From: Kiritimatiellia bacterium
GTDB lineage: Bacteria > Verrucomicrobiota > Kiritimatiellia > UBA8416 > JADHWI01
Assembly (NCBI GenBank): GCA_016783565.1
Contig: JADHWI010000011.1
Location: forward strand, 1 to 54,013
Direction of reading: 5' to 3'
Length of the DNA: 54,013 bases
The position numbers and the translations under genes were made by a program. Shown here in pieces: positions 1-9,443 of this stretch. The number at the start of each line of letters is the position of its first letter. Position 1 is the stretch's first letter. The notes below the pieces were generated by a model. It saw nothing but the letters and a program-made list of their open reading frames with translations. It ran no database searches and was not told the origin of the DNA.

Positions 1-2356
1 CGGCTTTGACGACTTCGGGTTCGCGGCCGTTGCAGGCAACGGTAATGACCATAGGATCATTGGCAACCATGGCGGCTTTGCCAGAGAGAGTCTTGCCCTT
101 CCATTGCACATCCGAGAGTTCGAACTGGCCTTGCAGAATGTGACGGTTGCTGGAGATGAACTGTGGGTGGGGCGCAACTTCGTGGACCGAGTAGATTGCG
201 GAGCGGCAGGGAGCCAGCTCCGCTGAAAGCGTGTCAGTCCCTTTGAACTTGCCGACCAGTTTGTCTCCCCAGAAGTCGTATGCGTAGTATTCGCTTTCAG
301 CTTTTAGTCCCAACGATCCGGTATCTGCCTGATCGCCGCTGATCGGAGCTGAAATCCTTTTGAGGGCTGTGATGTTATTCTTGTTCCTGGGGTTGTCGGC
401 GTTGAAGAATATGACGTGTGACCAAGCGGGGGTTACATCGTACACGTAGACTTCGGGCGCAGGCTTTCCGGTAAGCATGTCGACAGGGCGTGGGGATTTC
501 GGGGAGGTAAGCATCGGGAATACACGGCTGATGTCATGCTTGATGGCAGGGGTCCAATGGCTGTAGGGAGTGGCCAGTTCGAGGCGTCCGCTGATAAGCG
601 GAATCATAGTCAGAATTGTGTGGCGCTTGTCCGCATCCATATCCTGAGTCTTGTTTACAGTCATGGCCTTGCAGTCAGGGTAGTAGTTCATCACGACGCG
701 GTTCTTGTACCACCTTAGCGCGATTTTGGTCAGAAACTCCGGTTCGATATGGCTATTGTCTTTTGATACACGCTGTAGATCGTTGATCCCAATGCAGGTA
801 TCAAGAGCCGGCATGAACTGTCTGGAAAGTACGCCCCTGTTTCTTCTCAGGTTGCGTTCATGAATGAGTCCGTTCGGGCCTAGTCCTTCGCGACACATTT
901 CGAACCATTTCTTGTAAGCAGAGGTGCAGGTCGCATGCGGATCATCGAATCCGCCGTTGACAAACCAGCCCGTGTGCGGGTAGTCGTGCTTGATGCCTAT
1001 GAGTCCTGAGCTGGCCCAGCGCTTCCAAACGCCGATCATGTGTTTTTCGAACTCCTTATCCGTACAATCCCAACGGTAGGGCGGGTATTTTCCAGGATTC
1101 TGTTCCAGGCGTTTGTCGTGCCCGGCAAGCAGCCAGTCCGGATGCGCTTTTGCAAATGCAGGGTCCGGCATGTTGACCTGGACATAGGAGAACGGGATGG
1201 CTCCGACTTTTTTCAGATCATCCGAAAAGGCTTTGAATGTCTCATGCGGCGGAACCAGTTTCTTGAACTTTCGAAAATGTTCATCGTCGTACCAGCCCTG
1301 AGAACAGCTTCCCTTCTCGTTGATGTAGGTGTCCGGTTCCAGCCGCATGGCTACAGGTGTGAAGCGCGTAAATCCGTCTTGTTGGGCGTCGTTGGCAATA
1401 TCGACCAACGCTTTGGAGTTGTTGTAGTTTCCGCCCACGCCAAGATAACCCATGGACATAGCCCACCCGCAGAAAGTCGGGAAGTCATAGTAATTGAGCT
1501 TGATGTCGTTCGCGGCTCGCATACGCATGCCGTAGGCTTCCAGCGCCTCAAACGGATTGGCTGTGATGCAGTCGATATAGATTTTGTCTTTCGATATATA
1601 CGTTTCGCCCGCGTTGACGAGCCGCCCGTAGGGATCCCACGAAAAAGCACTCAATGTTACTTTCTGCTCGTCTCGGGTATACTCGACCTCTTTGATGAAG
1701 TCATAATGAGTGAGTCCGCCGGCAACAATGGTTTTGCGCTCACCTTTGACTTTTCCTGTCAGCATCATGCTGTTGAGGTCTCGATGTACGGTTCCCTTGC
1801 GAACGATGGTTTGAGCATCTCCGGCTCCGCCGTTGAGCATCATCGGGTTTTCTATATTCGTTCCCGAAAACAGTTCTGCTCCGGCAACCGACGAGGCGAA
1901 ATAGACGCGTACGTGCTTGTCGCTGTTGTTGATCAGGCCGAAGCCCAGAACAACAATAGGGCTACTATCATAGACTTCGAATGTGTGAATACGGGTACAG
2001 GCGGTTTGATTATCTGTGACAGACAGTGTCGCTTTCTGTCCCCGGCCAAGGTGGTTGCTTATGGCTTCGACTTGGTAGTCGTTAACCACGGTGTTCTGAG
2101 CAGACTTGTAATTGTTTCTTCCCAGCCTGGATAAACCGATTGTCAGGCCTGCGTCATGCAGAATGGGGTGCTCCGAGTTGGGATGCGATACATGGTAACG
2201 GCAGGTTGCCAGATCGATATCAAGCTGCAGATGGGAGTTGCTGAGAGAAACCTTTGTTTCGCTTTTTGTGATGATTACGCCAGCGCTTGCATACGAAGCG
2301 AAAACGGTTAGAAAGAGTAGGGGGAAAGACAGAGTGTTCAATTGTTTATTATTCAT
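1..2356 (-). CDS. Secreted GH36-like (clan GH-D) alpha-galactosidase-type hydrolase, C-terminus cut by window edge
   Basis: About 785 residues are visible; the gene runs off the left edge, so its C-terminus is missing. It starts with a signal peptide (MNNKQLNTLSFPLLFLTVFA..., cleavage near ASA-G). An all-beta N-terminal region of about 270 residues is followed by a TIM-barrel-like part containing VQVNMPDPAF. The motif GIKHDYP, Asp near residue 458, matches the Lys-x-Asp nucleophile motif of GH27/GH36. A later RVSKD resembles the Arg-containing acid/base motif of the same clan. The expected role is hydrolysis of alpha-galactosides or related alpha-glycosides outside the cytoplasm. It lies 8 bp after the GH29 fucosidase, so the two are probably one operon. 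No strong Shine-Dalgarno is visible. The clan call is reasonable; substrate is unknown. Confidence 0.7.
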   Translation of the reverse strand, partial: MNNKQLNTLSFPLLFLTVFASYASAGVIITKSETKVSLSNSHLQLDIDLATCRYHVSHPNSEHPILHDAGLTIGLSRLGRNNYKSAQNTVVNDYQVEAISNHLGRGQKATLSVTDNQTACTRIHTFEVYDSSPIVVLGFGLINNSDKHVRVYFASSVAGAELFSGTNIENPMMLNGGAGDAQTIVRKGTVHRDLNSMMLTGKVKGERKTIVAGGLTHYDFIKEVEYTRDEQKVTLSAFSWDPYGRLVNAGETYISKDKIYIDCITANPFEALEAYGMRMRAANDIKLNYYDFPTFCGWAMSMGYLGVGGNYNNSKALVDIANDAQQDGFTRFTPVAMRLEPDTYINEKGSCSQGWYDDEHFRKFKKLVPPHETFKAFSDDLKKVGAIPFSYVQVNMPDPAFAKAHPDWLLAGHDKRLEQNPGKYPPYRWDCTDKEFEKHMIGVWKRWASSGLIGIKHDYPHTGWFVNGGFDDPHATCTSAYKKWFEMCREGLGPNGLIHERNLRRNRGVLSRQFMPALDTCIGINDLQRVSKDNSHIEPEFLTKIALRWYKNRVVMNYYPDCKAMTVNKTQDMDADKRHTILTMIPLISGRLELATPYSHWTPAIKHDISRVFPMLTSPKSPRPVDMLTGKPAPEVYVYDVTPAWSHVIFFNADNPRNKNNITALKRISAPISGDQADTGSLGLKAESEYYAYDFWGDKLVGKFKGTDTLSAELAPCRSAIYSVHEVAPHPQFISSNRHILQGQFELSDVQWKGKTLSGKAAMVANDPMVITVACNGREPEVVKA

Positions 2357-2364
2357 ATAGGAAT

Positions 2365-4086
2365 TTACTTTTCCAGCCGTAATGTGATGGATCGCAAATT
2401 CATCACAGCCAGGCCGGGTTTGTTTGTTGGACGTACTTCGAGCGATATTTTGCCGGGTTTATCGATAGTGACCGTACCAATGCGGACTGTTTTAAATGTC
2501 TCCCACGCACCGGTTGAGTCCACTGTTCCGCTTACTTTCTGAGCGTTCAGTGACACCTCGTATGTGCTGCCAGCGCTGTCAGCCGGACAGGCATAGCTGA
2601 CGTCTACGTTGTATGATCCTTTTTTTGTCATTTCAAGATCCCAGTTTACCCAGCAGGATGTATCCGTCCAGTATCCTATGCAATGCTTTGGCTGCTCGAA
2701 TTGGGCTGAGCCGTGGATGGTTGCGTCGGTGGCGGTCAATTCAATGCTGTCACCCGTTTGTTTGGTGATGATGCTTCCAACTTCCAATTCCCCTTTGATT
2801 TTCAGGGCCACGACCGATGCAATCTTGTTCGGGGCTTCTGCAGGCAGTTTGATGGTTACGGACCCTTCCTGTTGGTCAATCTCCAGTTTTGCATCTTTGC
2901 CTTCGAGCAGTAAGGAGGCCTTCTTGACCTTGTTCGATAATGGCACTGTGATCTTGCCGTCACGCGGCCAATTAAAGATGTGTAGATACAGGTGCTCTTT
3001 CTTGGCCGTGCAGCGTCCCCACGGAGTTTTTTTGAAGGGGCTGGCGGTCGTGCCATAAATAGCTTCACCGTTTACTTCCAACCATTTACCCATTGTTTGT
3101 AGACGTTCAACGCTTGGCGCGGGGATCAAGCCCTCGGCCGTCGGTCCGACGTTGAGCAGGAAATTGCCGCCTTTGCTGGCGATGTCGATCAGGTTGCGAA
3201 TGAGCTTCTCTTCAGATTTCCACCTATGGTCTTTTGTTTTGAAGCCCCATGTATCATTCATGGTCATGCAGGATTCCCAATCCAAGCCCGGCATGCCGGT
3301 GTGCGGGATTTCCTGTTCGGGTGTACCGAAGTCTCCGGCGTAGCTGGCATCCTTGTTCATGCCCTGCATGCCCTTGCGACCTTTGCCGACGCGATTGTTG
3401 ACAATAATGTTCGGCTGCAACTCGCGTAGCAGCTTGTACAGTGCCTTGCCCTGGGGTTCTGTCCATTCCCTGATCCATTCGCCGTCGAACCAGAGCACCC
3501 CAATGTCGCCGTAGTTAGTCAGAAGCTCCTTGAGTTGCGGGATCATGTATTCATCCCGGTACTTCGGGAAGTTGGCACCTTTGGCGTCGGGGTGATGCCA
3601 GTCCATGATGGAGTGATAGAAGCACAACTTGACCCCCTGCTTTCTGCATTCATCGGCAAGCTCTTTGATGGGGTCGCGCTTGAACTCGGTGAAGTCCATG
3701 AAGTCGTAATCCGTGATCGTGGAGTCCCAGAGACAAAAACCGTCATGATGCTTGGATGTAATGACTATATATTTCATGCCCGCATTCTTCGCGATGCCGA
3801 CCCATTCCTTTGCGTTGAACTTAACCGGGTTGAATTGCTTTGCGTATTTCTCGTATTCAGGAATGGGGATTTTGGCTCTGCTCATGATCCATTCGCCGAT
3901 GCCGCCGATGTCCCTGCCGTTGTGCACGCCGGCAGGGACGGCATAGACTCCCCAATGGATGAACATGCCGAAGCGTGCCTCTCTCCACCAGTCCATACGC
4001 GAGTCGTCTTCTGCCGATGCCGCACGACCCATTATGGTGCTGCCTGCTATCAGCGTGATTAACAAATACATGCTTATCGTCTTCAT
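2365..4086 (-). CDS. Secreted GH29 alpha-L-fucosidase
   Basis: The protein has 573 residues from an ATG preceded by GGAAGGGAG. A longer frame reaches 4131, but this start places a signal peptide (MKTISMYLLITLIAG...) at the N-terminus. The mature protein opens with WWREARFGMFIHWGVYAVPAG, split here as WWREARFGMF and IHWGVYAVPAG, which is the GH29 N-terminal signature. KHHDGF lies at about residues 112-117. GVLWFDGEW holds the probable nucleophile Asp near residue 201. The barrel is followed by a beta-sandwich and a C-terminal beta-rich region of about 120 residues that looks like a carbohydrate-binding module. GH29 enzymes release alpha-L-fucose from glycans. It is probably first in an operon with the GH36-like gene. 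The GH29 assignment is firm; linkage preference is not readable. Confidence 0.93.
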   Translation of the reverse strand: MKTISMYLLITLIAGSTIMGRAASAEDDSRMDWWREARFGMFIHWGVYAVPAGVHNGRDIGGIGEWIMSRAKIPIPEYEKYAKQFNPVKFNAKEWVGIAKNAGMKYIVITSKHHDGFCLWDSTITDYDFMDFTEFKRDPIKELADECRKQGVKLCFYHSIMDWHHPDAKGANFPKYRDEYMIPQLKELLTNYGDIGVLWFDGEWIREWTEPQGKALYKLLRELQPNIIVNNRVGKGRKGMQGMNKDASYAGDFGTPEQEIPHTGMPGLDWESCMTMNDTWGFKTKDHRWKSEEKLIRNLIDIASKGGNFLLNVGPTAEGLIPAPSVERLQTMGKWLEVNGEAIYGTTASPFKKTPWGRCTAKKEHLYLHIFNWPRDGKITVPLSNKVKKASLLLEGKDAKLEIDQQEGSVTIKLPAEAPNKIASVVALKIKGELEVGSIITKQTGDSIELTATDATIHGSAQFEQPKHCIGYWTDTSCWVNWDLEMTKKGSYNVDVSYACPADSAGSTYEVSLNAQKVSGTVDSTGAWETFKTVRIGTVTIDKPGKISLEVRPTNKPGLAVMNLRSITLRLEK

Positions 4087-4266
4087 TATGCACTCCCTTC
4101 CACGGTTAGCATTATGAGTGAGGTTAACCACAATTCTTTTGAGAAACCAACTTTTTTTAATGAAGGTGGTTGGAGTGATAGCGCGAGACGTTATTTATGA
4201 ATCGTTGGTTGTCGGATTCGTAGCAATGCTCTACTATTAATTTTTGCATTTTTTCAGGAAAGGGTT
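4087..4266. promoter_or_regulatory. Divergent control region between fucosidase and GH2 transcription units
   Basis: These 180 bp separate two outward-facing glycosidase units, so promoters for both must lie here or close by. The segment is AT-rich, with poly-T tracts. It contains a perfect 8-bp palindrome GGTTAACC at 4122-4129 that could be part of an operator. I could not assign -35/-10 boxes with confidence. AGGAAAGGG at 4256-4264 is the ribosome binding site of the downstream GH2 gene. Confidence 0.4.
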
Positions 4267-6633
4267 ATGTGGATGTATAGGATAATGCGAATGTTTGCTC
4301 AACTCGTGTGTGTGCTGGTTGTTTTTTTATCAGTCGTGATGGCAGAGGGGCGAGAGAAACAGTGTTTTGATTACGGGTGGCGCTTTCTGCAGAGGGATGC
4401 CAATGGGGGAGAGCTGCCGGATTTTGATGACACGACCTGGCGAGAGCTGGATCTTCCGCATGACTGGAGTATTGAAGGCAAATTCCATGGAGGCGGTGCT
4501 GGCGGAAAGCGCGGCGGATATGTTGATCTCGGAGTCGGGTGGTACCGCAAGACCTTTGAGGTGTCGGCAGAGCATAAGTCAAAGAAGCTCTTTGTTGAGT
4601 TTGGCGGAGTGTACAAGGACAGCGATGTTTGGTTGAATGGCAAGCATCTCGGCAAACGTTGGTACGGCTATGCAACCTTTCAGTACGATTTGACCCCACA
4701 TATCAACTGGGATGGCGAGAATGTTCTGGCCGTCAAGGTGAATAACCCCAAACAGACTTGCCGCTGGTACAGCGGTTCCGGGATCTATCGCCACGTATGG
4801 TTGACGGTTACTGACAAACTTGCTGTGGGGCATTGGGGCACTTTTGTGACCACGCCCGCCGTGTCGGTAAATTCTGCGATCGTCAGCGTGGAAACGACCG
4901 TAACCAATGGTTATGATTCCGCGCAGGGCTGCGTGCTGAGTACAGATATTCTTAATGCAAAAGGGAAGGCAGTTGCCTCGGTAACTTCCGAGTTCAAATT
5001 GGATGCGACAGGGTCGCATACGTTCAGGCAGGAGATGACGGTTAAGAAACCGGCGCTATGGTCCGCTGACCATCCGAATCTTTACACCGCTAAAACAACC
5101 GTGCGTTCAGGACGTAAAGTCGTGGACGAGGTGACCACTTCTTTTGGAATCCGCGAGATAGGCTGGAGCGCGGACAAGGGGTTTGAGATCAATGGAGAGT
5201 CCGTGATTCTCAATGGGGTCAATCTGCACCATGATCTTGGCAGTCTGGGTGCGGCATTCAATGCACGTGCCATGGAGCGGCGTCTGGAGATATTAAAGAA
5301 GATGGGGTGCAACGCCATCCGTACCGCTCACAACCCGCCGGCATCCGAGTTATTGGATATGTGTGATCGTATGGGCTTCTATGTGATCGATGAGGCTTTT
5401 GATAAATGGGGCAGTCATCGCTACGCCACGTTCGAGGCGGACTGGCAGAAAGATCTGTTAGCCATGATTCTTCGCGACAGAAATCATCCCTGTATCGTTC
5501 TTTGGAGCGTGGGGAATGAAAACTGGGCACCCCGTGAAAACCAGCGAAAGCAGATCTATACAGATATGACCACGCTTGCACGGCAATACGATGCGACCCG
5601 CAAATTCACGTATGCCCTCAGCCCCGGTAACTTTATTGCGGATGCCCGGTTGATGGACGTTGCATCGTTGAATTATCAGGAGCACGCGTTTGAAGCGTAC
5701 CGAAAAGGTGCTCCGGACATGGTGATTATTTCTTCTGAGACGTATGCCTACTGGCGGGGAAAAGAAGGAAATGCCCAAGCTTACTATCCCATGAATCCAT
5801 GGCTCGATGCGTACAAGTTGCCATACGTGGCGGGTTCGTTTATATGGACGGGGATAGACTATCTGGGAGAGGCAATGGCGGGTTGGCCGTTTCATGGTTG
5901 GAACTGTACGCCGATTGATACCTGTGGGATTCAACGTCCGGTTTCGTATTTGCATGAGAGTTTCTGGTCCGACAAGCCAATGGTGCACATTGCGGTCCTG
6001 CATGAGGCGCTTAAGGTGCAGCGACCGGTCAAGGCGCATTGGCACTGGCCTAAAATGGTTTCACATTGGACTCTGCCTGAGCTCAAGGGTCAAAACGTAA
6101 AGGTGTCGACCTTTTCGAACTGTGATGAGGTAGAATTGGTGGTGAACGGTAGCTCGTTAGGTCGGAAGAATCTTGCTGATTTCGAGGACCGGATGATCAC
6201 ATGGGATGCGGTTCCTTACGTTGCCGGAACGGTGACGGCAATCGGATATAAGGCGGGCAAAAAGGCTTGTTCGCATGAGCTCAAAACCGCCGGCGAAGCC
6301 AAGCGTATTGAGCTTGTTCCTGATCGTCGGACGGTGACGGCAGATGGTCGCGATTTGAGTCACGTTGAAGTAAGAATTGTCGATGCTGCGGGTGTACGGG
6401 TTCCAGACGCGTCCCAGCGGGTTGCTTTCGAGGTGTCCGGGGCAGGCAGGTTGCGGGCGATGGATAATGGGGATTTGACTTGTGAAGAGTCGTATGGTTC
6501 AAAAAGCAGACCCGCATTTCTGGGGCGGTGCATGGCTATTGTGCAGGCAGGCCGTGAACCCGGCAAAATCAGTTTAACGGCGACGGCGGAGGGACTGCCG
6601 CCAGCGGCAGTTACGATTCGGAGTGAGAGATAG
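4267..6633 (+). CDS. Secreted GH2 beta-galactosidase-type glycoside hydrolase
   Basis: The protein has 788 residues, with a hydrophobic signal segment (FAQLVCVLVVFLSVVMA). The order is: GH2 sugar-binding jelly roll (RELDLPHDWSIEG, GVGWYRKTF), Ig-like immunoglobulin domain, TIM barrel, then a DUF4982-like and an Ig/invasin-like C-terminal domain (RIELVPDRRTVTADGRDLSH). The barrel carries NLHHDLG and AIRTAHNPP. The acid/base is Glu418 in SVGNEN and the probable nucleophile is Glu491 in IISSETYAY. This domain layout is typical of secreted GH2 enzymes of glycan-degrading PVC and Bacteroidetes bacteria. Ribosome binding site AGGAAAGGG supports this ATG; an in-frame ATG two codons later is also possible. 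It is probably cotranscribed with the next GH2 gene and the DUF1080 gene. Confidence 0.92.
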   Translation: MWMYRIMRMFAQLVCVLVVFLSVVMAEGREKQCFDYGWRFLQRDANGGELPDFDDTTWRELDLPHDWSIEGKFHGGGAGGKRGGYVDLGVGWYRKTFEVSAEHKSKKLFVEFGGVYKDSDVWLNGKHLGKRWYGYATFQYDLTPHINWDGENVLAVKVNNPKQTCRWYSGSGIYRHVWLTVTDKLAVGHWGTFVTTPAVSVNSAIVSVETTVTNGYDSAQGCVLSTDILNAKGKAVASVTSEFKLDATGSHTFRQEMTVKKPALWSADHPNLYTAKTTVRSGRKVVDEVTTSFGIREIGWSADKGFEINGESVILNGVNLHHDLGSLGAAFNARAMERRLEILKKMGCNAIRTAHNPPASELLDMCDRMGFYVIDEAFDKWGSHRYATFEADWQKDLLAMILRDRNHPCIVLWSVGNENWAPRENQRKQIYTDMTTLARQYDATRKFTYALSPGNFIADARLMDVASLNYQEHAFEAYRKGAPDMVIISSETYAYWRGKEGNAQAYYPMNPWLDAYKLPYVAGSFIWTGIDYLGEAMAGWPFHGWNCTPIDTCGIQRPVSYLHESFWSDKPMVHIAVLHEALKVQRPVKAHWHWPKMVSHWTLPELKGQNVKVSTFSNCDEVELVVNGSSLGRKNLADFEDRMITWDAVPYVAGTVTAIGYKAGKKACSHELKTAGEAKRIELVPDRRTVTADGRDLSHVEVRIVDAAGVRVPDASQRVAFEVSGAGRLRAMDNGDLTCEESYGSKSRPAFLGRCMAIVQAGREPGKISLTATAEGLPPAAVTIRSER

Positions 6634-6658
6634 AAAGTTGCGAGAAAAGGAGCAGAGA

Positions 6659-8515
6659 ATGAAACGAACAGCACTGATGATACTGGCGATTGTTGCTATT
6701 GCGGCAACCACACTGGCGGCGGACTGGAAACCTGCGGGGGAGAAGATTCAAACTCGCTTTGCGAAGGATGTGACGCCAGACACAGCATGGCGCGAGTATC
6801 CGCGGCCGCAGATGGTTCGCAAGGATTGGCAGAATTTGAATGGGCTGTGGACGTATAAAGTTCTTCCTAAAGGTGGAGCGCTTGACGCCGCCACCAAGGC
6901 ACTTGGCGAAGGCGGAGATGGTCAGATCCTGGTTCCGTATTGCCTGGAGTCGAGCCTTTCTGGTGTGGGGCGTCTTCTGCATGGGCACGAGGAGTTGTGG
7001 TATCAGCGGGAATTCAAGGTGAAGAAGAAAGACAATCGTCTGCTCTTGCATTTTGAAGCCGTGGATTATGAATGCACTGCATGGGTCAATGGAGAGTCTG
7101 TGGGGGCGCATAAGGGCGGCAACACATCGTTTAGTTTTGATGTCACGGATGCGGTTAAGGATGGGGTGAATCAACTTGTCTTGCGTGTTTGGGATGCCAC
7201 CAGTGGTTATCAGCTTACGGGTAAGCAGGTACGGCGTCCGGGCGGCATTTTTTACACTCGCGTTTCGGGAATCTGGCAAACGGTTTGGTTGGAAACCGTG
7301 CCGGCCACCTATATTAAAGCGCTCAAGATTGATACGGCGCATGATCCCGCAGTTATCACCGTCAAGACGACCGTTGGTGGAGCTGTTGACAAGGCCAAAG
7401 CCGTGCGCATCACGGCGTACCTGGATGGCAAGAAAGTTGCATCCGAGAAGGGGACGTTGGCCTGTACAAAACTTGCCGTTCCGAATGCGAAGCTGTGGTC
7501 GCCGTCTTCGCCGACTCTGTATGACCTGGATGTTGAACTGCTGGCGGGCCGGAAGTCCTGTGACAGCGTCAAATCCTATGCAGGCATTCGCACGGTAGGC
7601 AAGGCACAGGACGCTGCGGGTCATTGGCGTTTCACACTCAACGATAAAGAAATTTTTCATCTGGGTCCGTTGGACCAGGGCTGGTTTCCGGACGGGTTGC
7701 TGACGCCTGCATCGGATGCCGCGATGCTGTGGGATATTGAGTATATCAAGGAATCCGGTTTCAACATGATTCGGAACCATATCAAGGTGCGCCCGCGGCG
7801 TTACTACTACCATTGCGATCGATTGGGCCTGATGGTCTGGCAGGACCAGGTGTCCACGCGATACAAGGGGCCGGGTTGGACGCGCATGAAAGTGGATCCC
7901 AAAGATGGTGAGTGGGAGGAAGAGGCGCATACCCAGTTTATGGCTGAACTGAAAGAAATGATCGATACCCTTTATAATGCGCCTTCGATTGTGATGTGGG
8001 TGCCATTCAACGAAGCCTGGGGGCAGCACAGTACCATGGATGTGGGCAAGTGGACGGTGGAGTACGATCCGACGCGTTTGGTCAATACGGCCAGCGGAGG
8101 TAACTTCTGGCCTGTAGGCGATGTAGCGGACCACCATAGTTACCCGCACCCGGCATTCCCGCTTGGGGACAAGCGTTTCGCTGACTACGCCAAAGTCGTC
8201 GGAGAGTTTGGCGGACATGGTTTTGTGGTGGATAAAACGCACCTGTGGAATCCTGATGCGCGTAACTGGGGCTACGGTGGCCTACCCAAGACGCAGGAAG
8301 AGCTCATGGGGCGTTACAAAGAATCTTATCGTCGCATGAAAGATCTTAAGAAGGGTGGGGTTGCTGGCGGTGTCTACACTCAGACGTCGGACGTTGAAGG
8401 TGAAGTTAATGGCCTGTTGACGTATGATCGTGCGGTTGAGAAGTTCCCGCGTGCGAAGCTTAATGTGATTCATCAGGAGTTGTACGCCGTTCCGATTGAT
8501 ATGAAGCGCGAGTAG
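6659..8515 (+). CDS. Secreted GH2 family glycoside hydrolase (second, divergent from the first)
   Basis: The protein has 618 residues from the ATG after AAAAGGAG; the longer frame from 6623 lacks a signal at its start. The signal peptide is MKRTALMILAIVAIAATTLA. Domains are a GH2 N-terminal sugar-binding domain (WQNLNGLWTYKV, LLHFEAVDYECTAWVNG), an Ig-like domain and a TIM barrel. The acid/base is Glu452 in PFNEAWGQH; the probable nucleophile is Glu516 in VVGEFGGHG. It is shorter than the preceding GH2 protein and has no DUF4982 or Ig tail. It begins 25 bp after that gene, and is followed 41 bp later by the DUF1080 gene, so the three are likely one operon. Exact activity, such as beta-galactosidase, mannosidase or glucuronidase, cannot be read. 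Confidence 0.9.
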   Translation: MKRTALMILAIVAIAATTLAADWKPAGEKIQTRFAKDVTPDTAWREYPRPQMVRKDWQNLNGLWTYKVLPKGGALDAATKALGEGGDGQILVPYCLESSLSGVGRLLHGHEELWYQREFKVKKKDNRLLLHFEAVDYECTAWVNGESVGAHKGGNTSFSFDVTDAVKDGVNQLVLRVWDATSGYQLTGKQVRRPGGIFYTRVSGIWQTVWLETVPATYIKALKIDTAHDPAVITVKTTVGGAVDKAKAVRITAYLDGKKVASEKGTLACTKLAVPNAKLWSPSSPTLYDLDVELLAGRKSCDSVKSYAGIRTVGKAQDAAGHWRFTLNDKEIFHLGPLDQGWFPDGLLTPASDAAMLWDIEYIKESGFNMIRNHIKVRPRRYYYHCDRLGLMVWQDQVSTRYKGPGWTRMKVDPKDGEWEEEAHTQFMAELKEMIDTLYNAPSIVMWVPFNEAWGQHSTMDVGKWTVEYDPTRLVNTASGGNFWPVGDVADHHSYPHPAFPLGDKRFADYAKVVGEFGGHGFVVDKTHLWNPDARNWGYGGLPKTQEELMGRYKESYRRMKDLKKGGVAGGVYTQTSDVEGEVNGLLTYDRAVEKFPRAKLNVIHQELYAVPIDMKRE

Positions 8516-8556
8516 TCTATTGTTTATAATACGTATCACGAGTGGAGAGAAACGAT

Positions 8557-9369
8557 ATGAATAAGATAAGCTGTTTGATAGCGATGACGGGGTTGGTGGC
8601 TGTTACGGTTGTGGCAGAAGTTCCCGCAAAGAACGAGCGTCAGCCTGAGCAGAAGAACATAGACGGGTACACCAACACGCCCATGCAGCCCTGTGGCAAG
8701 TGGCACGTGCATGATCCTAATCGCCCGCAGCCGAAGGTTGCGAAACCGAAGTATGATGGAAAGCCGGTGAAAGCGCCAAAGGATGCCAAGGTTTTGTTTG
8801 ACGGTTCGAACCTGGACCAGTTTACCAACAAAGGCTGGAAGATCGGCGACGACGGGGGCATGACGGCTGCGAAGGGCGGACAGAAGTCCGTGGAAAAATT
8901 CGGTGACATGTACCTGCATTTCGAATGGATGGTACCCGCCGGGTTAAAGGGGTTTGGTCAGAAGCAGGGAAACAGCGGTGTTTTTCTGATGGATCGTTAC
9001 GAGATTCAGGTGCTGAACTGCTGGGCGAATCGCACGTATCCTGATGGGATGACGGGGGCTCTGTATGGGCAGACGCCGCCTCTGGTGAACGCCTGTCGTC
9101 CTGCTGGTGAGTGGCAGAGCTATGACATCCATTTCAAAGCCCCTGTTTTTAAGGAAGGTAAACTTGTTTCTTCTGCATATGTCACGGTGTATCTCAACAA
9201 CGTGCTTGTGCAGGATAACACTGAATACCGGGGAGCGACGGCCTGGCGTAGGTTGCCGAAGTACAAACCCCACGAAGCAACCGCTCAGTTCAGCCTGCAG
9301 TATCATGGGAATCCGGTGCGTTATCGCAATATCTGGGTAGCCCCGCTGAAGCTGAAACTCGGGAAATAG
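8557..9369 (+). CDS. Secreted DUF1080 (3-keto-disaccharide hydrolase-like) protein
   Basis: The protein has 270 residues from the ATG preceded by GGAGAG; a GTG five codons upstream is less likely. The signal peptide is MNKISCLIAMTGLVAVTVVA. A short low-complexity Pro/Lys linker leads into a single DUF1080 domain. Typical features are KVLFDGSNLDQF at the start, LHFEWMVP, GNSGVFLMDRYEIQVL, and the end HGNPVRYRNIWVAPL. This concanavalin-like fold is abundant in PVC bacteria. Some members cleave 3-keto-glycosides produced by Gfo/Idh oxidoreductases. It is the last gene of the plus-strand glycosidase unit, which fits a role in glycan breakdown. No partner 3-dehydrogenase is next to it. Confidence 0.88.
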   Translation: MNKISCLIAMTGLVAVTVVAEVPAKNERQPEQKNIDGYTNTPMQPCGKWHVHDPNRPQPKVAKPKYDGKPVKAPKDAKVLFDGSNLDQFTNKGWKIGDDGGMTAAKGGQKSVEKFGDMYLHFEWMVPAGLKGFGQKQGNSGVFLMDRYEIQVLNCWANRTYPDGMTGALYGQTPPLVNACRPAGEWQSYDIHFKAPVFKEGKLVSSAYVTVYLNNVLVQDNTEYRGATAWRRLPKYKPHEATAQFSLQYHGNPVRYRNIWVAPLKLKLGK

Positions 9370-9443
9370 CTTGCGCATTGTGATCCGTACGCCGAGTGGT
9401 AGGGACGGCAGTTCCATGTCCTCGGAATGGATGCGGTTGGCAC

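Noticed and set aside
1040..2134. A 364-residue open frame on the plus strand
   Set aside because: It lies antisense to the GH36-like gene, whose signal peptide and catalytic motifs are clear; no recognisable domain occurs in it.
6611..8242. A 543-residue open frame on the minus strand
   Set aside because: It is antisense to the second GH2 gene, whose catalytic residues and signal peptide are convincing.
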